Positions 28,964 through 38,053 of a stretch of 64,000 bases of DNA are shown here, piece after piece. Position 1 is the first letter of the stretch. Every line of letters starts with the position of its first letter. The stretch covers positions 1 through 64,000 of the forward strand of contig NZ_JASJOO010000002.1 of NCBI RefSeq assembly GCF_030070105.1, in the 5' to 3' direction. The position numbers and the translations under genes were made by a program. Source of the stretch: Bermanella sp. WJH001. Its GTDB lineage: Bacteria; Pseudomonadota; Gammaproteobacteria; Pseudomonadales; Oceanobacteraceae. The notes below the pieces were generated by a model that was not told the DNA's origin, made no database searches, and saw only the letters and a list, made by a program, of their open reading frames with translations.

Positions 28964-29443
28964 TTGAAAACTAAATTAGTAACTGAACAAGGTTTTGCTG
29001 CTTTAAAACAAGAGCTTGACCATTTGTGGCGGGTGTATCGTCCAGAAATTACGCAAAAAGTAACCTGGGCGGCAAGTTTAGGCGATCGCTCAGAAAATGC
29101 GGACTATAAAGAAAATAAACGGATACTGCGTCAAATTGACAGTCGTGTGCGCTATTTAAGTAAATGTATTGAAAGCTTGCAAGTGGTTAAGTATAGCCCG
29201 CAACAAGAAGGAAAAGTGTTTTTTGGTGCATTTGTCGGTATTGAAAATGATTCGGGTGATGAAAAGCATTTTCGAATTGTTGGCCCTGAGGAGATTTACG
29301 CTCAAAGTTCGAATATTTCAATAGATAGTCCCATGGCGAGGGCATTGTTGGGTAAATCAGAGGGGGATGACGTGGTTGTCAATACGCCAAGCGGAGCCCA
29401 AGAATGGTACATTACTCACATACATTATCAGGTGAGTGAATAA
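28964..29443 (+). CDS. greB: Transcription elongation factor GreB
   Basis: Stimulates cleavage of backtracked RNA by RNA polymerase. The 159-aa protein has the N-terminal coiled-coil (about 5-75) with the tip motif ASLGDRSENADYKENK (Asp and Glu near 41-44 that reach the active site). The C-terminal domain has SPQQEGKVFFGAF near 80 and SPMARALLG near 125. TTG at 28964 is the start because it gives the usual MKTKLVTEQG beginning; no ATG is available. GreB rather than GreA is shown by SPQQEGKVFFG and SIDSPMARALL. Confidence 0.95.
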   Translation: MKTKLVTEQGFAALKQELDHLWRVYRPEITQKVTWAASLGDRSENADYKENKRILRQIDSRVRYLSKCIESLQVVKYSPQQEGKVFFGAFVGIENDSGDEKHFRIVGPEEIYAQSSNISIDSPMARALLGKSEGDDVVVNTPSGAQEWYITHIHYQVSE

Positions 29444-29525
29444 CCCATAACTTGCCACAGCCCTTAAATTCGCGCCTTTTCTGGATTGATCTAAACTTAT
29501 AAGCGTGTCTTCTTGGAGAAGCCTT

Positions 29526-29954
29526 ATGCGTTTGTTTCTGTTTTTATTATGCCTGTATTTTATCAATATTGTGCATGCCGAAAAGGGCAGTAGTACCGTT
29601 GCGGATGTCTATAAATTAAGCCCAGCTATCTATGATGTAAAAGGTATGGGTCATTGGCAAAAAGGCAGTCGTGGTGGGCAAATTCGATTGGTTATTACAC
29701 GTATGGAAAAACAAGATGAAGTTTTTTTACAGTGGGTGCAGTGGAATGAAAAAGGCCCTGAAATGGTAAAAAGTACGATTGCGGTCAAAGAGATCAAAGA
29801 ACAAGGGCGATTCAAAGTGGACTTTATTCGTCGAGAAACCGTTGGGCATACTCGTAAAATTGTCTTGGGGTTAGAAAATCTATATGACAAAACAAGCACA
29901 CGGGCCGTCATTCAGGTAGAAGATCTAGGTGTGTATCGTTGTGAGTTTGAATAA
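29526..29954 (+). CDS. Small exported protein of unknown function
   Basis: I do not recognise this 142-aa protein. It has a signal peptide (1-18, MRLFLFLLCLYFINIVHA, likely cleaved before E19) and a mature part of beta-rich character, ending VIQVEDLGVYRCEFE. The start is ATG at 29526, seven bases after GGAGAA; the longer GTG frame at 29505 has no ribosome-binding site. It lies between greB and the convergent ttcA, with a weak hairpin after the stop. Confidence 0.7.
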   Translation: MRLFLFLLCLYFINIVHAEKGSSTVADVYKLSPAIYDVKGMGHWQKGSRGGQIRLVITRMEKQDEVFLQWVQWNEKGPEMVKSTIAVKEIKEQGRFKVDFIRRETVGHTRKIVLGLENLYDKTSTRAVIQVEDLGVYRCEFE

Positions 29955-29972
29955 CCCGTGATTTGCACGGGT
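29954..29972. terminator. Weak hairpin between convergent genes
   Basis: ACCCGTG-ATTTG-CACGGGT, a 7-bp stem between the 29526 gene and ttcA, without a clear T-run on either strand. Confidence 0.4.
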
Positions 29973-29988
29973 ATCCAAGATAATTAAC

Positions 29989-30960
29989 TTATTTTATTTC
30001 TAGCTCACTCATAATATTAATCGCGTTAATTAAATTATCTGGCTTTAGTCTTGGTGGCATTTGTGCAAATTCACCAACCCCTTCAATGACTTGACCTTCA
30101 GCATGCTCATAGGCCTCTCTGGCAGAGCTGCGATCAATGGTCAGAGTTTCAAAATCAAATAATTGAGTGTCTGCTAATTGTGATGGGGCAATATTTTGTA
30201 AACCATTAAATACTTGCTGCACGCGCCCTGGAGTGTCTTTTTCCCATTGTGCGAGCATGGCTTTAATATTTTGACGTTGCAGGTTTTCTTGGCTGCCGCA
30301 TAAATTACACGGAATAATTGGGTACTGTTTTATTTTAGAAAACTCGGCAATATCGCTTTCTTTGCAATAGGCCAGTGGGCGAATGACGATATTACGTTTG
30401 TCATCGCTTAGAAGTTTTGGCGGCATAGCGGCAAAACGTGCACCATAAAACAGGTTTAAGAATAAGGTTTCGACAATGTCGTCACGGTGATGACCAAGGG
30501 CAACTTTGTTGCAGTTAATGTCTTCCGCGAACGCATATAAAGTACCGCGACGAAGACGAGAACAAAGTCCGCAGGTGGTTCTTCCCTCAGGCACTTTTTC
30601 TTTAACCACAGAGTAGGTGTCACGGTTAACGATGTAGTATTCAATGCCTAAGGTATCTAGGTAACTTGGTAATATATGCTCAGGGAAGCCCGGTTGTTTT
30701 TGGTCTAGGTTAACAGCCACTAACTCAAATTTGATGGGCGCGCTTTTTTGCAGGCTAATCAGAATGTCCAGCATGGTATAGCTGTCCTTACCGCCAGATA
30801 AGCACACCATGATGCGATCGCCTTCTTCAATCATATTAAAGTCTGCAATCGCTCGACCCACGTCACGTCGAATACGCTTTTGGAGCTTATTAAATTCTGT
30901 TTTTTGCTTTTTGTCTGCTTCAGGTGTCTGGGACACACTGGCATCAACGAACTGAACCAT
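29989..30960 (-). CDS. ttcA: tRNA-cytidine(32) 2-sulfurtransferase TtcA
   Basis: Adds 2-thio to cytidine 32 in certain tRNAs. The 323-aa protein carries the PP-loop [10 protein letters not shown] (near 55-64) for ATP activation. Two CxxC-type sites bind the [4Fe-4S] cluster: [10 protein letters not shown] near 130-139 and CNLCGSQEN near 221-229. The [11 protein letters not shown] motif near 156 is typical. TtcA and Fnr genes are neighbours in many gammaproteobacteria, and fnr lies about 0.7 kb further along here, with one hypothetical gene between. Confidence 0.95.
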   Translation of the reverse strand: MVQFVDASVSQTPEADKKQKTEFNKLQKRIRRDVGRAIADFNMIEEGDRIMVCLSGGKDSYTMLDILISLQKSAPIKFELVAVNLDQKQPGFPEHILPSYLDTLGIEYYIVNRDTYSVVKEKVPEGRTTCGLCSRLRRGTLYAFAEDINCNKVALGHHRDDIVETLFLNLFYGARFAAMPPKLLSDDKRNIVIRPLAYCKESDIAEFSKIKQYPIIPCNLCGSQENLQRQNIKAMLAQWEKDTPGRVQQVFNGLQNIAPSQLADTQLFDFETLTIDRSSAREAYEHAEGQVIEGVGEFAQMPPRLKPDNLINAINIMSELEIK

Positions 30961-31058
30961 TCTACAACCTAGCTAAACCTGCTTAAGGCGCGGATTCTAG
31001 CGCAATTTGTACCCACTTGCCTATGAAATAGGGTTATAAGCGCGAGCAATTTGCTTGA

Positions 31059-31550
31059 TTAGGCAGCAAGGTTCGATTGTTTCTTTAATGACTTAAAGCG
31101 CTCAATGTAAGCATTAACACTGGCGTGAGGGCGACTGTGGAAATGGCGGTGCCAAAACTTAGCCATGGCAGGAAGATCATCCGCTTTTGGCAGTGGTTTC
31201 CCTTTGCGCACATAGATTAACCATGCAATGGCAGTGGCGTAACGTAAATTTGTAGTCAGCTCAGAATGGGGATTGAGCAAAAATTCATGCTGACTGGCTA
31301 GACCGCGTACACGACTAGCAAGGTCTGGATCTTTTGCGAGGTATTGATCCCATAATAATTGATGGCTTCTAGGGGTAATGTGGTAAACCCCTAAACCTCG
31401 GCCAGATAATTGTTTCAGCTCATAACCCATGGCTGACTCAACTGCGGCGGTACCCATCAAAAGTGTTTCAGCGGCTAAAGAATATTGATCTAAATACTCT
31501 AACGTAGGGCGAATGACCAAGTGCCTAAGTTCATCGGGGCACAATCCCAT
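31059..31550 (-). CDS. Conserved-looking protein of unknown function
   Basis: A 163-aa soluble protein without signal peptide. I do not recognise the family with confidence. The stretch TAAVESAMGYELKQLSGRGL (near 35-54) has an Ala-Val-Glu-Ser core reminiscent of lysozyme/transglycosylase active sites and phage muramidase-like proteins, and a basic C-terminal region follows (RHFHSRPHASVNAYI). No export signal argues against a secreted enzyme. It sits between fnr and ttcA on the same strand; a phage-type origin or a conserved uncharacterised housekeeping protein are both possible. Confidence 0.6.
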   Translation of the reverse strand: MGLCPDELRHLVIRPTLEYLDQYSLAAETLLMGTAAVESAMGYELKQLSGRGLGVYHITPRSHQLLWDQYLAKDPDLASRVRGLASQHEFLLNPHSELTTNLRYATAIAWLIYVRKGKPLPKADDLPAMAKFWHRHFHSRPHASVNAYIERFKSLKKQSNLAA

Positions 31551-31675
31551 GTGTGTGTCCTTGCATCTCGTGCGTTAATGCTTGTTCGTAAAGTAAGTTA
31601 AACACTAGATGCAAATATGAGAAAAGCAAAAAAACTTGCAATTTAATTTTTGCTTTATTCTCAAGGTGTTACAGA

Positions 31676-32449
31676 TTAGGAGTGTTGCTGGTCGCAGGTA
31701 GGTGTTTCTGGATTACCAGATAAAACATTTAGCTCAGCAGTATTGAGTAAAGAAATCTCTTTGCCTTCGGTCTTAATTAAGCTGTTCTTTTGGAAGCGGG
31801 TAAAAATTCGGCTCACAGTCTCAACCGCTAAACCTAAGTAATTACTAATGTCGACTCGTGACATGGAAAGGCGGAATGATTTTGCAGAAAACCCGCGACG
31901 TTCGAATCGAGAACTTAAATCCAATAAAAAGTACGCCATGCGTTCATCTGCACTCTTTTTAGAGAGTTGCAGCATCATTTGTTGGTCTTGGCGAATTTCA
32001 CCGCCCATGTTGCGCATGATTTGTTTACGCAAACCAGGGATTTCATCGCATAGCGTTTCTAACTGATCCAGAGGCAGTTCACAAACCGTCGTGGTTTCTA
32101 AAGCTTTTGCAGATAATGGATAAGTGTCTTCAGAATAACCTGATAAACCAACCAGTTCGCTGGCTAGGTGAAAACCGGTGATTTGCTCTTCACCACTTGA
32201 AGCCACCGCATAGGTTTTAATAGCACCGGTACGAATAGCATATACCGCCTTGAACGGGTCACCTTGTTTAAATAGCAGTTCACCTTTTTGAATTGGGCGA
32301 CCACGTTTAATGACTTTGTCCAGTGCATCCAGATCAGCACGTTCAAGTGCAATGGGTAGGCATAAAGAACTCAAGCTGCAGGTACTACAATGTGTTTGAC
32401 CACTTTTGCTGGACGCAAGAAAGTGGACGGATTGCGTATCCTTTGACAT
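31676..32449 (-). CDS. fnr: Oxygen-sensing Crp/Fnr-family regulator (Fnr/Anr)
   Basis: A 257-aa Fnr-type regulator. N-terminal cysteines HCSTCSLSSLC (near 19-29) plus the Cys in TTVCELP (near 122) are the four ligands of an oxygen-labile [4Fe-4S] cluster. A cyclic-nucleotide-binding-fold domain follows (about 35-160), then a winged HTH (about 185-245) with ISNYLGLAVETVSRIFTRFQ. It is therefore Fnr/Anr rather than Crp, and should bind TTGAT-N4-ATCAA boxes; one candidate lies upstream of ccoN at 41267-41280. It is encoded at the end of the cbb3 cluster, 69 bases after the UreH_2-like gene. Confidence 0.93.
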   Translation of the reverse strand: MSKDTQSVHFLASSKSGQTHCSTCSLSSLCLPIALERADLDALDKVIKRGRPIQKGELLFKQGDPFKAVYAIRTGAIKTYAVASSGEEQITGFHLASELVGLSGYSEDTYPLSAKALETTTVCELPLDQLETLCDEIPGLRKQIMRNMGGEIRQDQQMMLQLSKKSADERMAYFLLDLSSRFERRGFSAKSFRLSMSRVDISNYLGLAVETVSRIFTRFQKNSLIKTEGKEISLLNTAELNVLSGNPETPTCDQQHS

Positions 32450-32518
32450 GAGATTCTCCTATAGCTGAAATAACACTAAGTACAATAAGGCCAATACTAT
32501 TATTTATAAGGCTTAATG

Positions 32519-33190
32519 TCAGGTTAATTTTATTGCCCAAGGGGCGACTATTGTCCAAATGCCAAAGATAATAATCGTGCCGCCTAGTATTAATTTAACT
32601 AACCAGTGGCGTTTAAAGTGATTAAGTTGAGAGGTGAAGGCCGCAAAGCTTAACAAGGCGGGAATATTCCCTAGACCAAAGGCCATCATTAGTGTGGCGC
32701 TGTGTAACGGGTTAGCGGATACCAACGCCCAGCTAAGTGTGCTGTAGACCAATCCGCAGGGAAGCAGCCCCCAAATGAGTCCAAGGCCAAGGGCTTGCTT
32801 CACAGAGCGCACAGGCAATACATACTTGCTAAGTGGTTGAACATAACGCCAAAGCTTTGATCCGCCTTTTTCTAGCCAGACTAGGCTTTGGGTGGTACCA
32901 AGTACATATAGCCCCATCAAGATCAAAATGACCCCAGATATAGAGCGTAAAATCGCCCCTGCAAGTTCGTGACTAGACGCGAGCCAAAGACCAATCACAC
33001 CGGCCAATAATCCAATCAACCCATATGTTGTGATGCGCCCTAGGTGATAACTTAATTGAAGCGTGAATGGTCGACTATGCTGGGTGTTGACCGAAAGGGC
33101 ACCTACAATTCCGCCACACATCCCCATACAGTGGATGCTGCCAAAAAGCCCAAGTAAAAAGGCGGTTAGATAAGAAAGCGGTTCAATCAT
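32519..33190 (-). CDS. Sulfite exporter TauE/SafE- or UreH_2-like membrane protein
   Basis: A 223-aa protein with six or so transmembrane helices and the UreH_2 signature GLFGSIHCMGMCGGIVGALS (near 15-34), which contains a metal-binding-like HCMGMCGG, plus a second WGLLPCGLVYSTLSWA near 135-150. Genes of this type are often next to ccoI/ccoS and are thought to handle copper or metal for cbb3 assembly; that role is inferred. Its start overlaps the end of ccoS by 4 bases. Confidence 0.8.
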   Translation of the reverse strand: MIEPLSYLTAFLLGLFGSIHCMGMCGGIVGALSVNTQHSRPFTLQLSYHLGRITTYGLIGLLAGVIGLWLASSHELAGAILRSISGVILILMGLYVLGTTQSLVWLEKGGSKLWRYVQPLSKYVLPVRSVKQALGLGLIWGLLPCGLVYSTLSWALVSANPLHSATLMMAFGLGNIPALLSFAAFTSQLNHFKRHWLVKLILGGTIIIFGIWTIVAPWAIKLT

Positions 33191-33399
33191 TGAGTAGTGT
33201 CTTTAGACTCTTTTTGTTCTTCAACAGCTTCAGCTTTTGTTTTTTCTTGCGCGGGTGAATCATCTTCATCAAATAAAATTCGGTGTGCTGGGCTATCAAG
33301 GTCGTCAAACTGACCGCCTTTATTTGCCCAAAAGAAAATAGCCACACCAGCTGCAATAAATAACAGGGTAACCGGAATGGTGATAAAAATGATTTCCAT
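33187..33399 (-). CDS. ccoS: cbb3-type cytochrome oxidase assembly protein CcoS
   Basis: A 70-aa protein with one N-terminal transmembrane helix (2-25, IFITIPVTLLFIAAGVAIFF) followed by WANKGGQFDDLDSPAHRIL, the classic CcoS motif, and an acidic/lysine tail. CcoS is needed for insertion of redox centres into the cbb3 oxidase. It overlaps the downstream UreH_2-like gene and follows ccoI by 11 bases. Confidence 0.93.
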   Translation of the reverse strand: MEIIFITIPVTLLFIAAGVAIFFWANKGGQFDDLDSPAHRILFDEDDSPAQEKTKAEAVEEQKESKDTTQ

Positions 33400-33410
33400 G
33401 AAAACCTCTA

Positions 33411-35807
33411 TTATTTAGGTAATTTATTTAAACGCAGGGCATTAAATACCACCACCAAAGAACTGGCGGACATACCAATGGCTGCTAAGTATGGTGGCAG
33501 TAATCCCAAAGCTGCCAGTGGCAATACACTGCTATTGTACAGTAATGCCCAAGCAAGATTTTGCTTAATAATGCGAGCGGTTTTATGAGCTTGCTTAATC
33601 AGTTGAGGCAGTCGTGTTAATTGATTGTTTACCAATATAACATCCGCATGGGTTTTCGCTAAATCGCTGGCGCTGCCGATGGCAATGGAAACGGGTGCTT
33701 GGGCTAGTACTGGTACATCGTTAATACCATCACCTACCATGATGCTGACATCATTTGGATCTTGTTTAGCCAAGTAATCTAATTTGCCTTGTGGGCTAAC
33801 CCCACCATGATATTTATTGATACCAAGAGTGTTGGCCACATGACTGACATGGGTGCTTTGATCGCCACTTAATAATTCGCATTCAAGGGTTAGTTGGCTC
33901 AGCGCGCTAATGGTGTTTTTAGCATTTGGACGAATTTCATCACTTAACAAAAACCACGCTAACACCTGCTTGTTGTCCGCTAGGGCAACCCAGTGACGTT
34001 TGTCAGGTGCGATTGCGTTGATGTGCTCATTACTAACAAAAGATGCGATACCAATTTTATATTCGATATTATTAATGATCCCGCTTAAACCCTCACCTGC
34101 ATGGTTATGAATGCCGCTGGCTTTTAATATGGGCTCATATTGGAAAGCATGGGCAATAGGGTGCTGACTAAAATGCTCAAGGCTGGCGGCTATTTGTAAT
34201 GGGTTAGTATTTACTTCGCTGACGATTATGGTTTCTTCAATCGTTAGTTGTCCAAGTGTTAGGGTGCCGGTTTTATCAAAAATAATGCGACGGCTTTTGC
34301 GTAACGTCTCTAATACATGGCCACGTGTGATGAGTACACCGTTTCGTCTAAGGGCCGTTGTTGCTGCGGTAAGTGCCGTTGGTGTGGCAAGAGATAGGGC
34401 ACACGGACAGGTGGCAACCAATACAGAGAGTGTGATCCAAAATGCACGGTCACTATCAATAAAATACCAAGTTGTGAAAACAATCACCGACATGATTAAC
34501 ACACCGGCCACAAAGTATTGCGCCAGTGTGTCAGCCAATTGTGCGATTTTGGGTTTATCTTGAGCGGCGCGGTCAAGTAAAGACATGATGGTGGAAATTT
34601 GAGTGTCTTTACCCATGGCAGTGACACGAATATCAATGGGGTTTTCAACGTTTAAGCTGCCAGCAATGACAGTGTCATTTACCTGTTTGTGCAACGGAAT
34701 AAATTCACCGGTAATAATGGACTCATCAATACTGCTGCTGCCATTCACAATTATGCCATCCGCAGCGATGGTGCTACCTGGGACTATTCGGATGCAATCC
34801 CCAATATTTATTTGATTGATGGGCAGTAATGCTTCATCACCATTATCAAGAATTTTCACACAAGCCCTAGGCATCAGGTTGTGTAATTCATTGCCTGCTT
34901 CTCCGTTACGTAATCTGGCCCGTGTTTCTAAAAACCGGCCAACCAGTAAAAAGAACGTGAACATGCACACGCTATCAAAATACACTTCTTCGCCATGGGT
35001 GAATGTGGAATACACACTGGCGAGATACGCCCCGCCAATAGCAATGGAGACGGGCACATCCATGGTGAGATGTCGGGTTTTAAGATCCCGAATAAAAGCG
35101 GTAAAAAAAGGACGAGCACTATAAAGAATAACAGGGGTGGTAATGGCTAAACCGGCAAAACGAAAATAGGTTTCAAATTTTATGAATATACCAGCCCAGT
35201 CATCAGCATACAGAGGAACCGCAAACATCATGGCTTGCATGGTACCCAGTGCTGCCAATACTAAACGTTGAATGGCTTTTTTTTGTTCTGCTTGCAGCTG
35301 CTGTTGGGCGGCATCAGGCGTATAAGGTTGTGCTTTAAAGCCCAAGCTGTAAATACGAGAAATAATGTCGCTCAGGGCCGTCACGTCTTGTTGCCAAGTA
35401 ATATAGAGTTTGTGCTGACTGAGGTTAAGCTGAACCGCCTTTACCCCCTCAAAGCGCATTAGCTGTTTTTCAATTAACCAGCCACAAGCCGCACAAGTAA
35501 TACCATCAATAATCAATACGGTTTCGAATTGCTCACCACGAGCCGTTGCAATATCCCCAAGCACATCTGGATTATCGAATAGGGTGAGTTCTTGTCGAAC
35601 CGTGGCAGGTAAATTATCTAAGGTAAAATCTGGGGTGGTGTTGGTATCACTACGATATTGATAAAACGATTCACTGCCGCTTTGAACAATAGCATTGGTG
35701 ACGGCTTGGCAGCCTACGCAGCACATTCTGCGCTCTTCACCAAATACACGGGCAGTTAAATCTATATTTTCGGCAACTGCTTGCCCGCAGTGATAACAAT
35801 TATTCAT
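33411..35807 (-). CDS. ccoI: Copper-translocating P1B-type ATPase CcoI/FixI
   Basis: Exports or delivers copper for the cbb3 oxidase. The 798-aa protein has an N-terminal Cys-rich part (NNCYHCGQAV near 2, CCVGCQAV near 29), then an HMA domain with GITCAACGWL (near 94). Eight membrane helices follow, with the ion-binding ATCPCALSLATP near 464 and the phosphorylated DKTGTLT near 506. GDGINDVPVLAQA is near 702. ATG at 35807 is taken because the longer TTG frame overlaps ccoH; ccoH stops two bases before. CopA2/FixI-type is indicated by the CPC motif and the N-terminal Cys-rich part. Confidence 0.95.
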   Translation of the reverse strand: MNNCYHCGQAVAENIDLTARVFGEERRMCCVGCQAVTNAIVQSGSESFYQYRSDTNTTPDFTLDNLPATVRQELTLFDNPDVLGDIATARGEQFETVLIIDGITCAACGWLIEKQLMRFEGVKAVQLNLSQHKLYITWQQDVTALSDIISRIYSLGFKAQPYTPDAAQQQLQAEQKKAIQRLVLAALGTMQAMMFAVPLYADDWAGIFIKFETYFRFAGLAITTPVILYSARPFFTAFIRDLKTRHLTMDVPVSIAIGGAYLASVYSTFTHGEEVYFDSVCMFTFFLLVGRFLETRARLRNGEAGNELHNLMPRACVKILDNGDEALLPINQINIGDCIRIVPGSTIAADGIIVNGSSSIDESIITGEFIPLHKQVNDTVIAGSLNVENPIDIRVTAMGKDTQISTIMSLLDRAAQDKPKIAQLADTLAQYFVAGVLIMSVIVFTTWYFIDSDRAFWITLSVLVATCPCALSLATPTALTAATTALRRNGVLITRGHVLETLRKSRRIIFDKTGTLTLGQLTIEETIIVSEVNTNPLQIAASLEHFSQHPIAHAFQYEPILKASGIHNHAGEGLSGIINNIEYKIGIASFVSNEHINAIAPDKRHWVALADNKQVLAWFLLSDEIRPNAKNTISALSQLTLECELLSGDQSTHVSHVANTLGINKYHGGVSPQGKLDYLAKQDPNDVSIMVGDGINDVPVLAQAPVSIAIGSASDLAKTHADVILVNNQLTRLPQLIKQAHKTARIIKQNLAWALLYNSSVLPLAALGLLPPYLAAIGMSASSLVVVFNALRLNKLPK

Positions 35808-35809
35808 GA

Positions 35810-36292
35810 TTAGATGGCAGCAGGTACGCCGTTTTTCACCCAAACATCCTTACGAATACGCCATTGCTGCTCAGCTGATTCAACCAGTAGGTAATAACGA
35901 CCATCCTCTGTTGACTCGATGAATCCAAGATAGCCTTTGTCTTCAGTAAGCTGTAAGTGAGACTCACGATCTTTTGCTGGAATGGTTGGATGCCCTAACG
36001 TTACTTTCAGCGTAGATGGTGAGGTTTGACGAGAGTTAATCATTTGCAGGCGCAGCTCATTACCTTGAACCACAAGCTCCATGCGAATATCTAGCGACAA
36101 AGCCTTTTTATCCCACTGTAATTCTTGGTTATAGGCAAGGCCGTCTTTGTAGTAGTTATCACGTACCAAGGTATCTTTATTTAAGACAGAAATGGTAATA
36201 AAGAAGCTGCCCACAATCACGGAGCTTAACGGAAAACCGATGAGCATCCATATATAAGGTTCTTTGTACCAAGGGCGTTGAGGTTCAGTCAT
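35810..36292 (-). CDS. ccoH: FixH/CcoH family assembly protein
   Basis: A 160-aa protein with one N-terminal membrane helix (about 11-33) and a periplasmic beta-rich domain. The family motif DNYYKDGLAYNQ (near 40-51) is diagnostic of FixH. CcoH associates with cbb3 subunits CcoN/CcoP during assembly. It lies between ccoG and ccoI in the usual order. Confidence 0.92.
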   Translation of the reverse strand: MTEPQRPWYKEPYIWMLIGFPLSSVIVGSFFITISVLNKDTLVRDNYYKDGLAYNQELQWDKKALSLDIRMELVVQGNELRLQMINSRQTSPSTLKVTLGHPTIPAKDRESHLQLTEDKGYLGFIESTEDGRYYLLVESAEQQWRIRKDVWVKNGVPAAI

Positions 36293-36319
36293 GGCGTATT
36301 ACTGCTATATCAAATAAGG

Positions 36320-36345
36320 GCGCCAGTGTATCACTACACTGGCGC
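36320..36345 (-). promoter_or_regulatory. Intercistronic hairpin between ccoG and ccoH
   Basis: GCGCCAGTGTA-TCAC-TACACTGGCGC, a perfect 11-bp stem with a 4-nt loop, 28 bases upstream of the ccoH start. No T-run follows in the direction of transcription, so an mRNA-processing or stability element (or partial attenuation) is more likely than termination. Confidence 0.6.
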
Positions 36346-36400
36346 TGAACAAGTTTTAAGGCTGCTTGGAGCAGGGTTTTACTTCGAAGTTCCGTAAATA

Positions 36401-37825
36401 TTAGCGCCCAGCAGGGCCAATAAAGCGGCTTTCCTCTTCAACCACCAAGCCGTCATCGCGGGTGGCTATAAAACGAATGTCGGTGCGCGACTGCTTCAGC
36501 TCCCAAGGAACGGCTTTTAGATTAAGAGGCATGGAACCTACATCACCTGGCATCAGGTGAATTTTAGTTTTACCGCTTAACTCAGCACCAGGTAAACCTT
36601 TAACTTCGATGGTGAACACATGCTCTTGTGATGACATGTTCATGATTTTCGCAAAATAGCTGTTTTGTAGACGACCATCACTGCTATTGGTGTAAAGCGC
36701 ACCGCGGTCACGGCTCACGTCAAGCTCCACAGGGGAGCGATCAAATACTGAGTAAATGAAAATACCAACCATCACAATCAGGGCGGTGGCGTAGCCCACG
36801 AGTTTTGGACGAATAATGTGAACGTCATTGCCCTTAAGTGCGTGCTCATTGGTATAGCGAATGAGGCCTCTAGGGTATTCCATTTTATCCATGATTTCAT
36901 CGCACGCATCGATACAAAGGGCACAACTGATGCACTGATACTGAAGACCATCTCGAATATCAATACCTGTAGGGCAGACCTGCACACACATACTGCAATC
37001 TACGCAGTCGCCAATATTACTTTCTACCGGATCAACGCCTTTCTTACGCGCGCCACGGCCAGTACCACGTTCACCACGACCTTCATCATAGGAAACGATC
37101 AAGGTGTCTTGGTCAAACATAACGGCTTGGAAACGAGCGTAAGGGCACATATGGGTACACACCATTTCTCGTAGCCAACCAGCATTGCCATAAGTCGCTA
37201 ACGTGAAAAACAGTAACCAGAACGTGGCCCAGTGATCAGCAATCGAGAACGTCACTAAATCAGGTACCAGTTCTCTGATCGGGTAAAAATACCCGATAAA
37301 GGCGATACCCGTTGCCACTGATATGATTAACCAAATACTGTGTTTAGCGACTTTCTTAAAGAATTTAGACTTGGTAAGCGGCGCTTTATCAAGCTTCATA
37401 CGCTGATTGCGATTACCTTCTATTTTTTCTTCAACCCACATGAAAATAAACGTCCATACGGTTTGCGGGCAGGTATAGCCACACCAAATACGCCCAGCAA
37501 GCGTGGTAATAGTGAACAGGCCGAAGGCACAAATGATCAATAGCCAAGATAATAAAATGAAGTCTTGAGGCCAAAAGGTCAGTCCCCAAATATGGAACTG
37601 TCGGCTAGGTAGGTCAAACCATACCGCTTGTGATCCTTTGATGTTGATCCAAGGGGTGATGAAGTAAGCGAGCATTAAGCCCCATAAAGAAAAGGTTCTT
37701 AATTTATTAAAAAAACCGTTTATGGCTCGAACGTATAGTTTGCCATTAACTTTAGCCGCAACACCTTCGTATTTTTCGCTCGCGTTAAAAGGGGTGACAT
37801 CTTTGACAGGTATTTTTTCACTCAT
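36401..37825 (-). CDS. ccoG: Cytochrome c oxidase accessory protein CcoG/RdxA (cupric reductase)
   Basis: Membrane iron-sulfur protein that reduces copper for cbb3 assembly (474 aa). Several transmembrane helices lie in the first half. Two ferredoxin-type [4Fe-4S] motifs follow: CVDCSMCVQVCPTG (near 268) and CISCALCIDACDE (near 289). A C-terminal Ig-like FixG domain completes it (about 360-474). Cysteines in the membrane part (WCGYTCPQT near 115 and THMCPYARFQ near 218) are also conserved. The frame continues 13 codons upstream but ATG at 37825 is preceded by AAGGTGG. First gene of ccoGHIS. Confidence 0.95.
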   Translation of the reverse strand: MSEKIPVKDVTPFNASEKYEGVAAKVNGKLYVRAINGFFNKLRTFSLWGLMLAYFITPWINIKGSQAVWFDLPSRQFHIWGLTFWPQDFILLSWLLIICAFGLFTITTLAGRIWCGYTCPQTVWTFIFMWVEEKIEGNRNQRMKLDKAPLTKSKFFKKVAKHSIWLIISVATGIAFIGYFYPIRELVPDLVTFSIADHWATFWLLFFTLATYGNAGWLREMVCTHMCPYARFQAVMFDQDTLIVSYDEGRGERGTGRGARKKGVDPVESNIGDCVDCSMCVQVCPTGIDIRDGLQYQCISCALCIDACDEIMDKMEYPRGLIRYTNEHALKGNDVHIIRPKLVGYATALIVMVGIFIYSVFDRSPVELDVSRDRGALYTNSSDGRLQNSYFAKIMNMSSQEHVFTIEVKGLPGAELSGKTKIHLMPGDVGSMPLNLKAVPWELKQSRTDIRFIATRDDGLVVEEESRFIGPAGR

Positions 37826-37979
37826 ACTGACCACCTTGATAGCAAGAAGCGTCATGCCAAACATTATTATATTTTTTATAGTTTAGAGGCTGTTGGTGAA
37901 TGGCGAAAATTTACGAGGCCATTTCTTTGTTATTGCCTAAGACAATCTTCTAGAGATTTAATTTGTAATGAGTTTAAAA

Positions 37980-37997
37980 CATTAGCGACAGCTAATG
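37980..37997. repeat. Short inverted repeat upstream of ccoG
   Basis: CATTAGC-GACA-GCTAATG, a 7-bp stem in the space between ccoG and the ccoNOQP terminator, about 155 bp upstream of ccoG. It could be an operator; nothing else supports this. Confidence 0.35.
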
Positions 37998-38002
37998 AAC
38001 AT

Positions 38003-38030
38003 AAAAAAAGCGGCATATAGCCGCTTTTTT
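38003..38030 (-). terminator. Terminator of ccoNOQP
   Basis: GCGGC-ATATA-GCCGC flanked by an A-run and T-run. On the minus strand it follows the ccoP stop by about 25 bases. Confidence 0.85.
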
Positions 38031-38037
38031 GTCGTTT

Positions 38038-38053
38038 ATTGAGCTAGCTCAAT
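38038..38053. repeat. 16-bp perfect palindrome at the ccoP stop codon
   Basis: ATTGAGCTAGCTCAAT is fully self-complementary and abuts the ccoP stop, just ahead of the ccoNOQP terminator. Function unknown. Confidence 0.4.

Noticed and set aside
31561..31614. TTGCATCT ... AGATGCAA inverted repeat between fnr and the 163-aa gene
   Set aside because: The arms are 38 bases apart and only 8 bp long, with no supporting context; chance is likely.
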